Of a stretch of 64,000 bases of DNA, positions 45,501 through 52,426 are shown one piece after another. A program made the translations under genes and the position numbers. The stretch spans positions 868,001-932,000 of the forward strand of contig CAWCBA010000002.1 of the NCBI GenBank assembly GCA_963793675.1, in the 5' to 3' direction. Position 1 is the first letter of the stretch. Each line of letters begins with the position of its first letter. This DNA comes from RPQJ01 sp963793675. Lineage in GTDB: Bacteria > Pseudomonadota > Gammaproteobacteria > Steroidobacterales > Steroidobacteraceae. The notes under the pieces are model-generated. The model was given only the letters and a program-made list of their open reading frames with translations, had not been told where the DNA came from and ran no database searches.

Positions 45501-46090
45501 TCTGTCATCGCATGGCGCTGTTGCTCGGTCACGGGCTCAGGGTGCGCTCGAACGTCGGCCACGGCTCGGTCTTCAGCGTGCTCGTGCCGCGCTGCGCGCC
45601 CGCTGCGTCGCCGGTGGCCGTTGTCGTCGCAGAGGAGCGGGCGCGCATGCCGGCCACACTGGTCGGGTTTACGGCGCTCTGCATCGACAATGAACCGGAG
45701 ATCCTCGCCGGCATGAGAGCCCTGATGTCGCGCTGGGGCGTGCGAGTGCTCACGGCGGTGGACGCCGCCGAGGCAATCACGCTCTTCGAGCGGGAGCGGC
45801 CGGACGTGATCCTCGCCGACCACCGGCTCGGCGAGGGCGAAATGGATGGCCTCGACCTGCTGCAGTCGATGCGGCGTGACGGTATCGAACCGGTGCCGGG
45901 CGCGCTCGTGACCGCCGACCACAGCCCCGCGGTAGCCGAGCGAGCCCGCTCGCTGGGATATCCGTTGCTGCGCAAGCCGCTGAAGCCGGCCGCGCTGCGC
46001 GCACTGCTCGGCGCACTCGCATCGCAGAGGCAAGCTGCGGGCGCGTCGTCCCCGGACCGGGCTACTCCGCTTCCTCAGGAGGGGGTTTGA
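42554..46090 (+). CDS. crbS: CrbS/CbrA-type sodium:solute-symporter hybrid histidine kinase
   Basis: This 1178-aa sensor fuses a PutP-like transporter domain to a hybrid kinase. A sodium:solute symporter domain of ~13 helices (about 1-500; GERKSVYPGRERLRPYIYSL, TTWTFFGAVGTAVSEGWAYL) is followed by a linker (510-620) and a PAS domain (about 635-755; NVSQGIAVADADARIVAWNR). A coiled coil leads to HisKA with the phosphorylated His805 in AASHDLLQPLNAARL. The HATPase domain has NLVSNALRYT, DTGPGIP and GLGLGLSICHRM, and the receiver domain (about 1050-1170) has phospho-acceptor Asp1089 in VILADHRLGEGE. CrbS-like kinases activate acetyl-CoA synthetase genes with a LuxR-type regulator; both lie directly downstream. 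Its 3' end overlaps the convergent regulator gene by 29 bp. Start is GTG. Confidence 0.9.
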   Translation: MVSGLLLTVLAIAYLGLLFAVAFFGERKSVYPGRERLRPYIYSLALGVYCTTWTFFGAVGTAVSEGWAYLPIYLGPVLLFVFGTPLLRRLVAIARAHNTTSIADFISARFGKSPALAALVAIIALIAAVPYLALQYKAVGTGIDVLTGSTGQHPAWFADTALWVALLMAAFAMLFGTRRLDATEHHEGVMLAIAFESIVKLLAFITIGVFAMLNLGGAPDVSHTRLGDIGQVVRPDFLAATVLSAAAMLCLPRQFLVGVVECADPADLRKARWLFSSYLVVFTLLVVPVVLAGLGAGLGDRHHPDSFVLSLPMERGATGVAVFVFLGGLSAATAMVIVASIALATMITNDLVMPALWRSRWLHLDQSADVGRLVLWLRRLTILLIALLAYAYHHNTVAPASLASIGLLAFAAVAQFAPAIVTGLYWRGATREGAFWGLTAGFAVWIYALLLPNLLAGGVIGWPLFAQGPWGIAWLRPQSLFGIEVMSPVLRGAMIALAINVAVLLLVSRVRGVSLRDRMAATSFLRGGIPVAGVAVAGGARVGDLLAVTERILGADGALRALEEYHSGLGRPVPGAGEPADRGLLQHMERVLAGAIGASSARLMFTHAMAGRGIPPEDVAELLDETSQELRFSRQLLQTTMENVSQGIAVADADARIVAWNRCYLGMFDYPDGMVYVGRPVADLIRWNAEHGEFGDADPGPQIAKRLAHMKAGTAYVTQRTRRNGHVYEIRGHPLPDGGYVTTYNDITEFKRTERALLEAKLTLEQRVEERTGALQAALAAQQEAKRQAEEANATKTRFVAAASHDLLQPLNAARLFASTLGERKDDPEVVEIAERIDSSMRAAEEVLDDMLDIARLESGTMRTEIVEFPMDETFENIERQFAPLAARRGLRLHVRKPRCSVRSDRVLLRRILQNLVSNALRYTQRGGVLVSCRRRGEFVELQVWDTGPGIPEQHQRAIFDEFRRLDRSSPWGEKGLGLGLSICHRMALLLGHGLRVRSNVGHGSVFSVLVPRCAPAASPVAVVVAEERARMPATLVGFTALCIDNEPEILAGMRALMSRWGVRVLTAVDAAEAITLFERERPDVILADHRLGEGEMDGLDLLQSMRRDGIEPVPGALVTADHSPAVAERARSLGYPLLRKPLKPAALRALLGALASQRQAAGASSPDRATPLPQEGV

Positions 46091-46739
46091 AGCTGGCCCG
46101 GTCCGTCGCCAGCCTGCCCGCCGCGAGCACCGCCTGCGTACGAGTTGCGACGTGGAGCTTCCGCAGGATTGCCGTCACGTGCGCCTTCACGGTCGCCTCG
46201 GACACGTCAAGGTCGTAGGCAATCTGCTTGTTAAGCTGTCCCGAGCACAACGCGCCCAGCACCCGGAATTGCTGCGGCGTGAGATCCGCAATGCGTCGCG
46301 CGACCTCGAGGTCCTCGTCGGTGTCGTCCGTCACCCTCGGCAGATGAAATCCCGGCGGCGTGTAGATTTCCCCGGCCAGCACCGCCTCGACGGCCTGACC
46401 GATCTGGCCGGCTTCGGTGGACTTCGGGATGAAGCCCTGCGCCCCGAAGCGGATCGCCGCGGCAATCGTCTGCGGATCGTCGTCCGCCGAGACGATCGCG
46501 ACCGGCAATTCCGGCCGGCTGCCGCGCACGTGCGCGAGCGCGTTGAACCCCTGCGCGCCGGGCATGTTGAGGTCGAGCAGCAGCAGGTCGGCATCGGGCT
46601 CGGCCTCGATGGCAGCGAGCAGGGCCGCCACTGAATCGGCCTCGACGAATCGGGTGCCCGGCGCGAGTCGTCCGACCGCGGCTTTGAGCGCCTCGCGGAA
46701 CAGCGGGTGGTCGTCAGCCACGATGATCTGTCGGCCCAT
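46062..46739 (-). CDS. crbR: CrbR-type LuxR-family response regulator
   Basis: This 225-aa regulator has a receiver domain (about 1-120) with acidic pocket VADDHPLF, phospho-acceptor Asp in LLLDLNMPGAQGF and the conserved Lys in GFIPKSTEAGQI. Its LuxR/GerE helix-turn-helix (about 150-215) reads LTPQQFRVLGALCSGQLNKQ and VSEATVKAHVTAILRKLHV. Paired with the adjacent sensor kinase it should activate the acetate genes. I chose the ATG at 46739 (MGRQIIVADD), the natural receiver start; the frame extends to 46871 but without homology. It is convergent with the kinase gene, overlapping by 29 bp, and divergent from the porin gene, with a candidate operator in the shared 114-bp gap. Confidence 0.9.
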   Translation of the reverse strand: MGRQIIVADDHPLFREALKAAVGRLAPGTRFVEADSVAALLAAIEAEPDADLLLLDLNMPGAQGFNALAHVRGSRPELPVAIVSADDDPQTIAAAIRFGAQGFIPKSTEAGQIGQAVEAVLAGEIYTPPGFHLPRVTDDTDEDLEVARRIADLTPQQFRVLGALCSGQLNKQIAYDLDVSEATVKAHVTAILRKLHVATRTQAVLAAGRLATDRASFKPPPEEAE

Positions 46740-46779
46740 GCACACGAGACTACACCGCCGGTCCGGCCGCGCGCGCGCG

Positions 46780-46795
46780 TACGACCAAAGGCGTA
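46780..46795. promoter_or_regulatory. Candidate CrbR operator TACGACCAAAGGCGTA (crbR/porin gap)
   Basis: A 16-mer with TACG/CGTA palindromic ends lies between the divergent regulator and porin genes. Two close variants occur in the acs/DUF4212 gap (50235-50250 reversed; 50281-50296). Reuse in two promoter regions of one regulon, and the palindromic ends, suit a LuxR-type response regulator. Assignment to CrbR is inference. Confidence 0.5.
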
Positions 46796-46801
46796 TTTCG
46801 T

Positions 46802-46826
46802 CGATGCTGCATCCGTCGCAGCATCG
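46802..46826. promoter_or_regulatory. 9-bp-arm inverted repeat upstream of porin gene
   Basis: CGATGCTGC and GCAGCATCG are perfect 9-bp arms around 7 bases, 28-52 bp before the porin ATG. It could be an operator overlapping the porin promoter or a 5'-UTR hairpin that controls translation or stability. Confidence 0.45.
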
Positions 46827-46853
46827 TGCCAGTGCCAACCCGGGGGTAATGCC

Positions 46854-48224
46854 ATGTCCGCACAGAATCACCGCAGCCCTGTTCTTCGCCGCCTGGTCGC
46901 CACGACGCTGGCGTTCGCCGCGCTGGGCACTTCGGCCAGCGCGTTCGCGCAGTCGGATGTGTCGGCCAAAGAGGCCGCGCTCGAGGCCCGCGTCGCGGAA
47001 CTGGAGAAGATGGTCCAGCAGCTGATGGCGGAGAAGCAGGCGCCCGCGGCGGCTGCGGCGCCGGCCGCCGCGGCCGCACCGCTCCCGAAAGGGCAGCAGC
47101 CCGTGCAGCAGGTCTCGATCCTGCCGAACGCGGCGCCGGGTACGACGCTTTACGTCACGGGCTTCGTCAAGGCCGATGCGAACTGGACCTCCACGTCCGA
47201 CGGCGAACTCGCCAATAGCGCTTCCGGCCGCGATTACTACGTGCCGGGCCAGACGCCGATCGGCGGGGAATCAGAGGGCACCGACTTCAATTTCCACGCC
47301 AAGCAGAGCCGCTTCATCGTCGGTACCAACACTCCGCTCGAGAACGGGGACAAGATCACGACCCACTTCGAGGTCGACTTCTACGGCTCGGCGCTCGGCA
47401 GCCAGAACGTGTCAAATACCTACGGTGCGGTGCTGCGGCAGGCCTTTGTCCAGAGCAATCACTGGCTGGTCGGCCAGGCCTGGTCCACCTTCATGGACGT
47501 CGGCGCGCTGCCCGAGGCTGTCGACTTCATCGGCCCGACGGACGGCACGGTGTTCATCCGGCAGCCGCAGGTGCGGTACACGACTGGTGGCTTCTCGTTC
47601 GCGGCAGAGAATGCGCAGACGACGTTCACCACGCTCAGCGGCACCACGGTCGCGTCGAACTCGAGCGACGACGGCGCGTTCCCGGATTTCATCGGTCGCT
47701 ACACCTGGAAAGCTGACTGGGGCAGCGTGACGCTGGCCGGCCTCTTCCGTGAGCTGAAGTACGAGACGACCGGGACCAACAAGATCGACGCCTCGACCTG
47801 GTCGGCGGCCGCCAGCTTCTCGGGCAAGATCAAGGCCTGGGGCAAGGATGACGTCCGCTGGATGCTGCTCGGCGGCAACCTCGGGCGCTACGCGGCCCTG
47901 AACTTCACCAATGACGCCGTGCTGAATGCCAACGGCGACTTCGACACGATCGACGGCTACGCGGGCTATCTGGCCTACCGTCACTTCTGGACCGACAAGA
48001 TGCGCAGCAGCCTGTACTACGCCGCCGGGAGCTATGACAACCCCAGCACCCTGAGCGGGACTGCCGCCAACAAGTCGAGCGAGAGCTGGTCGGTGAATCT
48101 CTTCTACTCGCCGGTCCCGAAGCTCGACATCGGTGCGGAGTACCGCTGGGCCAAACGCGAGCTCGAGAACAATGCCGACGGTTCGCTGAACCGGCTGCAG
48201 CTCACGACGAAGTATTCGTTCTAG
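46854..48224 (+). CDS. DcaP-like outer-membrane porin
   Basis: This 456-aa trimeric beta-barrel porin should admit small organic acids. It has a signal peptide (LVATTLAFAALGTSASAFAQ), a periplasmic coiled coil (about 35-65; KEAALEARVAELEKMVQQLM), an Ala/Pro linker, then a barrel that opens TTLYVTGFVKADANW and ends in the terminal aromatic motif QLTTKYSF needed for outer-membrane insertion. DcaP proteins import dicarboxylates and related acids; placement between the CrbR regulator and acs suggests uptake of acetate or similar acids across the outer membrane. ATG 46854 follows GGGGGTAA. The upstream gap carries a candidate regulator site and a 9-bp inverted repeat. Confidence 0.87.
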   Translation: MSAQNHRSPVLRRLVATTLAFAALGTSASAFAQSDVSAKEAALEARVAELEKMVQQLMAEKQAPAAAAAPAAAAAPLPKGQQPVQQVSILPNAAPGTTLYVTGFVKADANWTSTSDGELANSASGRDYYVPGQTPIGGESEGTDFNFHAKQSRFIVGTNTPLENGDKITTHFEVDFYGSALGSQNVSNTYGAVLRQAFVQSNHWLVGQAWSTFMDVGALPEAVDFIGPTDGTVFIRQPQVRYTTGGFSFAAENAQTTFTTLSGTTVASNSSDDGAFPDFIGRYTWKADWGSVTLAGLFRELKYETTGTNKIDASTWSAAASFSGKIKAWGKDDVRWMLLGGNLGRYAALNFTNDAVLNANGDFDTIDGYAGYLAYRHFWTDKMRSSLYYAAGSYDNPSTLSGTAANKSSESWSVNLFYSPVPKLDIGAEYRWAKRELENNADGSLNRLQLTTKYSF

Positions 48225-48266
48225 CTGACAGGACGACGGGGAAGATTCTCCTTGCCGGGGCTGCGC

Positions 48267-50210
48267 ATGACGACGCACAAGGTTTACAAGGTGCCGGCGG
48301 ACTTCGCGCAACGGACGCGCATCACGCTCGACCAGTACCGCGATCTGTATGCGGAGTCCGTGCGCGACCCGGAGGAATTCTGGCGGCGCATGGGTCAGCG
48401 CATCGACTGGGTGCAGCCATACCGCCGGGTCAAGGACGTCAGCTACGACCTGAACGACTTCCACATCCGCTGGTTCGACGGCGGACAGCTCAATGTCGCG
48501 GCCAACTGCCTGGATCGACACCTGGCCACGCGCGGCGACAAGACCGCGATTGTCTGGGAGGGTGACGATCCGAACGAGAGCGTGCGCATCACCTACCGTG
48601 AGCTCCACGGCCGGGTGTGCAAGCTTGCGAACGCGCTCAGGTCGCTGGGCGTGCAGAAGGGCGATCGCATCACGATCTACCTGCCGATGATCCCCGAGGC
48701 GGCCGTGGCGATGCTGGCGTGCGCCCGGATCGGCGCGATTCACTCGGTCGTCTTCGGCGGCTTCTCGCCGGATTCCCTGGCGGGACGCATCTCGGACTGC
48801 GATTCGTCCGTGGTGATCACCGCGGACGAGGGCGTCCGCGGCGGCAAGCGGATTCCGCTCAAGGCCAATGTCGACCAGGCGCTGAGCTCGCCCGGCACGG
48901 GGTCCGTGAAGCACGTGCTGGTGGTGAAGCGGACCGCCGCGGCGGTTGCGATGTACGAACGCGACCAGTGGTACGACGAAGTCGTCGATGGCCAGTCGGA
49001 GACGTGCGAGCCCACGGTGGTGGACGCCGAGGATCCGCTCTTCATCCTGTACACCTCGGGCTCGACGGGCAAGCCCAAGGGCGTGCTGCATACGAGCGGC
49101 GGCTACCTGGTGTACGCAGCACTGACGCACGAGGCGATCTTCGACCTGCGCGAGGACGACGTCTTCTGGTGCACGGCTGACGTCGGCTGGGTAACGGGTC
49201 ACAGCTACGTCGTGTACGGGCCGCTCGCGAACGGCGCGACCGTGCTCATGTTCGAGGGCGTGCCCAATTACCCCGACGCGGGCCGCTTCTGGCAGGTCTG
49301 CGACAAGCACCGGGTCACGATCTTCTACACCGCGCCGACGGCGTTGCGGGCGCTGATGCGCGAGGGCGACGGGCCGGTGAAGAAGCACTCGCGGAAGTCG
49401 ATCCGCCTGCTCGGCACGGTCGGCGAACCGATCAACCCCGAGGCCTGGGAGTGGTATCACCGCGTGGTAGGCGACGGACGCTGCCCGATCGTGGATACCT
49501 GGTGGCAGACCGAGACAGGCGGCGCGCTGATCAGTCCGCTGCCCGGTGCGATCGACATGAAGCCTGGCTCCGCGACGCTGCCTTTCTTCGGCGTGAAGCC
49601 GGCAATCGTGGACGCCGAGGGCAAGGTGCTCGACGGCGCCTGCGAGGGCAACCTGGTCATCACCGACAGCTGGCCCGGGCAGATGCGCACCGTGTATGGC
49701 GATCACCAGCGCTTCATCGATACCTATTTCAGGACCTACCCGGGCGCCTACTTCACCGGTGACGGCGCGCGCCGCGACGAGGACGGCTACTACTGGATCA
49801 CCGGGCGGGTCGATGACGTGCTGAACGTAGCCGGGCATCGCCTGGGCACGGCCGAAGTCGAGAGTGCGCTGGTCGCGCACCATTACGTTGCCGAGGCGGC
49901 CGTGGTGGGTTGCCCGCACGAGGTCAAGGGACAGGGAATCTACGCCTACGTCACGCTGATCGTGGACGCGACGCCGAGCGAGGAGCTGCGCAAGGAACTC
50001 CGTGAGTGGGTCCGGCGCGAGATCGGTCCGATCGCGACGCCGGACTTCATCCAGTGGGCGCCGGGACTGCCGAAAACACGCTCCGGCAAGATCATGCGCC
50101 GCATCCTGCGCAAGATCGCGGCCAACGAGCACGAGCAGCTCGGCGACATCTCGACCCTCGCGGACCCGTCCGTCGTCGCGAGCCTGGTCGACGAGCGGAT
50201 GAACCGCTGA
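48267..50210 (+). CDS. acs: Acetyl-CoA synthetase (AMP-forming)
   Basis: Acs converts acetate, ATP and CoA to acetyl-CoA in the cytoplasm, the high-affinity acetate-scavenging step. The protein has the AMP-binding motif LYTSGSTGKPKGVLHT near residue 260, the acetate-pocket WWQTETGG near 410, the hinge-region YYWITGRVDDVLNVAGHRLG and the C-terminal PKTRSGKIMRRIL, whose Lys is the acetylation/catalytic residue. The length of 647 aa is normal. I chose ATG 48267 because MTTHKVYKVP aligns with the usual Acs N-terminus; a TTG at 48252 with upstream GGGGAAG is an in-frame alternative. It lies 42 bp after the porin stop and heads the block with the symporter subunits. Confidence 0.95.
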   Translation: MTTHKVYKVPADFAQRTRITLDQYRDLYAESVRDPEEFWRRMGQRIDWVQPYRRVKDVSYDLNDFHIRWFDGGQLNVAANCLDRHLATRGDKTAIVWEGDDPNESVRITYRELHGRVCKLANALRSLGVQKGDRITIYLPMIPEAAVAMLACARIGAIHSVVFGGFSPDSLAGRISDCDSSVVITADEGVRGGKRIPLKANVDQALSSPGTGSVKHVLVVKRTAAAVAMYERDQWYDEVVDGQSETCEPTVVDAEDPLFILYTSGSTGKPKGVLHTSGGYLVYAALTHEAIFDLREDDVFWCTADVGWVTGHSYVVYGPLANGATVLMFEGVPNYPDAGRFWQVCDKHRVTIFYTAPTALRALMREGDGPVKKHSRKSIRLLGTVGEPINPEAWEWYHRVVGDGRCPIVDTWWQTETGGALISPLPGAIDMKPGSATLPFFGVKPAIVDAEGKVLDGACEGNLVITDSWPGQMRTVYGDHQRFIDTYFRTYPGAYFTGDGARRDEDGYYWITGRVDDVLNVAGHRLGTAEVESALVAHHYVAEAAVVGCPHEVKGQGIYAYVTLIVDATPSEELRKELREWVRREIGPIATPDFIQWAPGLPKTRSGKIMRRILRKIAANEHEQLGDISTLADPSVVASLVDERMNR

Positions 50211-50234
50211 GCATTCCGGCCCGGCGGGCCGACC

Positions 50235-50250
50235 TGTGACCTGGGTCGTA
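50235..50250 (-). promoter_or_regulatory. Candidate CrbR operator, reverse orientation (acs/DUF4212 gap)
   Basis: On the minus strand this reads TACGACCCAGGTCACA, sharing TACGACC-A-G with the site in the crbR/porin gap. It faces the second site at 50281-50296 with a 46-bp centre-to-centre distance, about four helical turns. Confidence 0.42.
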
Positions 50251-50280
50251 GCAGCTGGAGCCGGTAATGCTCCCTCCGTC

Positions 50281-50296
50281 TACGACCAATGTCGCA
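50281..50296 (+). promoter_or_regulatory. Candidate CrbR operator, forward orientation (acs/DUF4212 gap)
   Basis: TACGACCAATGTCGCA shares its first nine bases with the crbR/porin site. It lies just upstream of a plausible -10 hexamer TAGATT (50320-50325), the usual place for an activator that touches RNA polymerase. This suggests that the symporter genes have their own promoter besides read-through from acs. Confidence 0.48.
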
Positions 50297-50360
50297 GTGG
50301 GCCAGCAGGTGTCCACTGCTAGATTGCAGTACAACCCTGCGAGGGGAGGAGGGTAACTCG

Positions 50361-50618
50361 ATGTCGCGCGAAAGAAGACAAGCCTACTGGGTACGCAACC
50401 TGGGGATCGTGGCGAAGCTACTCGCCATCTGGTTCGTCGTTTCCTACGGATTCGGCATTTTGCTGGCGGATTGGCTCGACAACTTCAAGGTCTTCGGCTT
50501 CAAGCTGGGCTTCTGGTTCGCCCAGCAAGGGTCGATCTACGTGTTCGTCGCCCTGATCTTCGTCTACGTGCGGATCATGAACAAACTCGACAAAGAGTTT
50601 GACGTGCACGAAGACTGA
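50361..50618 (+). CDS. DUF4212 small subunit of sodium/substrate symporter
   Basis: An 85-aa membrane protein with two hydrophobic helices (IVAKLLAIWFVVSYGFGILL and the second from about 50 to 75) and charged ends. DUF4212 proteins almost always precede VC_2705-type symporters and are taken to be their small subunit, as here 31 bp upstream of the symporter. The ATG at 50361 has a strong GGAGGAGGG site; a longer frame to 50289 lacks homology. Its promoter region carries two copies of the candidate CrbR motif. Confidence 0.9.
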   Translation: MSRERRQAYWVRNLGIVAKLLAIWFVVSYGFGILLADWLDNFKVFGFKLGFWFAQQGSIYVFVALIFVYVRIMNKLDKEFDVHED

Positions 50619-50649
50619 GCCGCACTAACGAATCGTCGAGGAAAGCAAC

Positions 50650-52350
50650 ATGTCAGTTCTAACCTGGACCTATTTGCTGGTGGGCGCGAGCTTCGCCCTC
50701 TACATCGGCATTGCGATCTGGAGCCGGGCGTCGCACACGCGCGACTTCTACGTGGCCGGCGGCGGCGTCAGCCCGCTCGCCAACGGCATGGCGACGGCAG
50801 CCGACTGGATGTCCGCCGCATCGTTCATCTCGATGGCCGGCCTCATCTCTTTCATGGGGCGCGACGGCGCCGTCTACCTGATGGGCTGGACGGGCGGCTA
50901 CGTGCTGCTCGCGCTGCTGCTCGCGCCTTACCTGCGCAAGTTCGGCAAGTTCACGATTCCAGACTTCATCGGCGACCGGTACTACTCCGACACGGCGCGG
51001 CTGGTGGCCCTCGTGTGCGCGGTCTTCGTCTCGTTCACGTACGTCGCGGGCCAGATGCGCGGCGTGGGCATCGTCTTCTCGAGATTCCTCGAGGTGGACA
51101 TCAACCTCGGCGTCGTGATCGGCATGGCGATCGTGTTCTTCTACGCCGTGCTCGGCGGGATGAAGGGCATCACCTACACCCAGGTCGCGCAGTACTGCGT
51201 GCTGATCTTCGCCTACATGGTGCCCGCGATCTTCATCTCGATCCTGCTCACGGGTCACACGCTGCCGCAGCTCGGCTTCGGCGGCTCGCTGGAAGGCGGC
51301 GGCGGGTTCCTGCTCGACAAGCTCGACGGCCTGAGCACGGAGCTTGGATTCGCGCCCTACACCAACGGGCAGAAGCCGATGATCGACGTCTTCTGCATCA
51401 CGGCAGCGCTGATGATCGGCACGGCTGGCCTGCCGCACGTGATCGTCCGGTTCTTCACGGTGCCGAAGGTGCGTGACGCGCGCAAGTCGGCTGGCTGGGC
51501 GCTGCTCTTCATCGCCATCCTCTACACGACTGCTCCAGCGGTAGCGGCGTTCGCGCGCTACAACATGATCGAGACGATCAACGGCTCGGACGGCGCGGGT
51601 GCGCTCTACAGCGAGGCGCCGAGCTGGATCAAGAACTGGGAGAAGACCAAGCTCATCAAGTGGGAAGACAAGAACGGCGACGGCCGCATGTTCTACGCCA
51701 AGGACGATCGCAACGAGATGACGATCGACCGCGACATCATGGTGCTGGCCAATCCCGAGATCGCCAAGCTCCCGGCCTGGGTGATCGCACTCGTCGCGGC
51801 CGGCGGCCTGGCGGCGGCGCTTTCGACCGCGGCGGGCCTGCTGCTGGTGATCTCGTCGTCGATCGCGCACGACCTGATGAAGAAGATGGTGATGCCGAAC
51901 ATCACGGAAAAGCAGGAACTGCTGTACGCGCGCCTGGCCGCCGGCGTCGCGGTCGTGATCGCAGGTCTGCTCGGCATCTATCCGCCGGCCTTCGTCGCGC
52001 AGGTGGTGGCCTTCGCCTTCGGACTCGCGGCCGCGTCGTTCTTCCCGGCGATCTTCCTCGGGATCTTCGACAAGCGCGCGAACATGCAGGGTGCCATAAC
52101 CGGCATGGTCGTGGGCATCGTGTTCACGGCCAGCTACATCATCTACTTCAAGTTCGTGAATCCGACAGCCGGTGCCGACGAATGGCTCTTCAAGATTTCG
52201 CCTGAGGGGATCGGCTTCGTGGGCATGCTGCTCAACTTCGCAGTAACCTATACGGTGAGCCACCTGACGGCCCCGCCGCCGGAGCACATCCAGCACCTCG
52301 TCGAGGACATCCGGGTCCCGCGTGGCGCGGGAGCCGCGACGCACCACTGA
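50650..52350 (+). CDS. VC_2705-type sodium:acetate symporter family protein (ActP-like)
   Basis: This inner-membrane sodium:solute symporter of 566 aa and ~13 helices resembles the acetate permease ActP and the VC_2705 subfamily. Visible features are FYVAGGGVSPLANGMATAAD and the helix-1 break region, AADWMSAASFISMAGLI, YVAGQMRGVGIVFSRF, AGLPHVIVRFFTV and the late AALSTAAGLLLVISSSIAHD. A soluble insertion of about 60 residues (about 315-375), rich in Lys, Asp and Glu (KWEDKNGDGRMFYAKDDRNE), lies between helices and is typical of this subfamily. With acs and CrbSR adjacent, acetate or a related short acid is the probable substrate. GAGGAAA precedes the ATG. A strong terminator follows. Confidence 0.9.
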   Translation: MSVLTWTYLLVGASFALYIGIAIWSRASHTRDFYVAGGGVSPLANGMATAADWMSAASFISMAGLISFMGRDGAVYLMGWTGGYVLLALLLAPYLRKFGKFTIPDFIGDRYYSDTARLVALVCAVFVSFTYVAGQMRGVGIVFSRFLEVDINLGVVIGMAIVFFYAVLGGMKGITYTQVAQYCVLIFAYMVPAIFISILLTGHTLPQLGFGGSLEGGGGFLLDKLDGLSTELGFAPYTNGQKPMIDVFCITAALMIGTAGLPHVIVRFFTVPKVRDARKSAGWALLFIAILYTTAPAVAAFARYNMIETINGSDGAGALYSEAPSWIKNWEKTKLIKWEDKNGDGRMFYAKDDRNEMTIDRDIMVLANPEIAKLPAWVIALVAAGGLAAALSTAAGLLLVISSSIAHDLMKKMVMPNITEKQELLYARLAAGVAVVIAGLLGIYPPAFVAQVVAFAFGLAAASFFPAIFLGIFDKRANMQGAITGMVVGIVFTASYIIYFKFVNPTAGADEWLFKISPEGIGFVGMLLNFAVTYTVSHLTAPPPEHIQHLVEDIRVPRGAGAATHH

Positions 52351-52372
52351 GGTCGCGGGCGGAAGTGACCAC

Positions 52373-52406
52373 CGGGGCGGTCCTCGTGGGCCGCCCCGTT
52401 TTTTTT
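52373..52406 (+). terminator. Strong intrinsic terminator after symporter gene
   Basis: CGGGGCGG (52373-52380) pairs with CCGCCCCG (52391-52398) around a 10-base loop, followed immediately by eight T residues. It ends the acs-DUF4212-symporter transcript just 20 bp before the DUF294 gene, which must be expressed by read-through or its own promoter. Confidence 0.9.
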
Positions 52407-52426
52407 GAGCGCCAGGACACATCGAC

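Noticed and set aside
44228..46033. A 601-codon frame antisense to the kinase domain of the CrbS-like protein
   Set aside because: No domain, and it would end inside the well-supported PAS/HisKA region.
47412..50132. A 906-codon open frame antisense to the porin and acs genes
   Set aside because: It has no recognisable domain, is Arg/His/Asp-rich as expected from reverse reading of GC-rich codons, and lies opposite two certain genes.
50211..50360. Sigma-54 promoter for the symporter genes
   Set aside because: No GG-N10-GC element at -24/-12 spacing; a sigma-70-like -10 (TAGATT) fits better.
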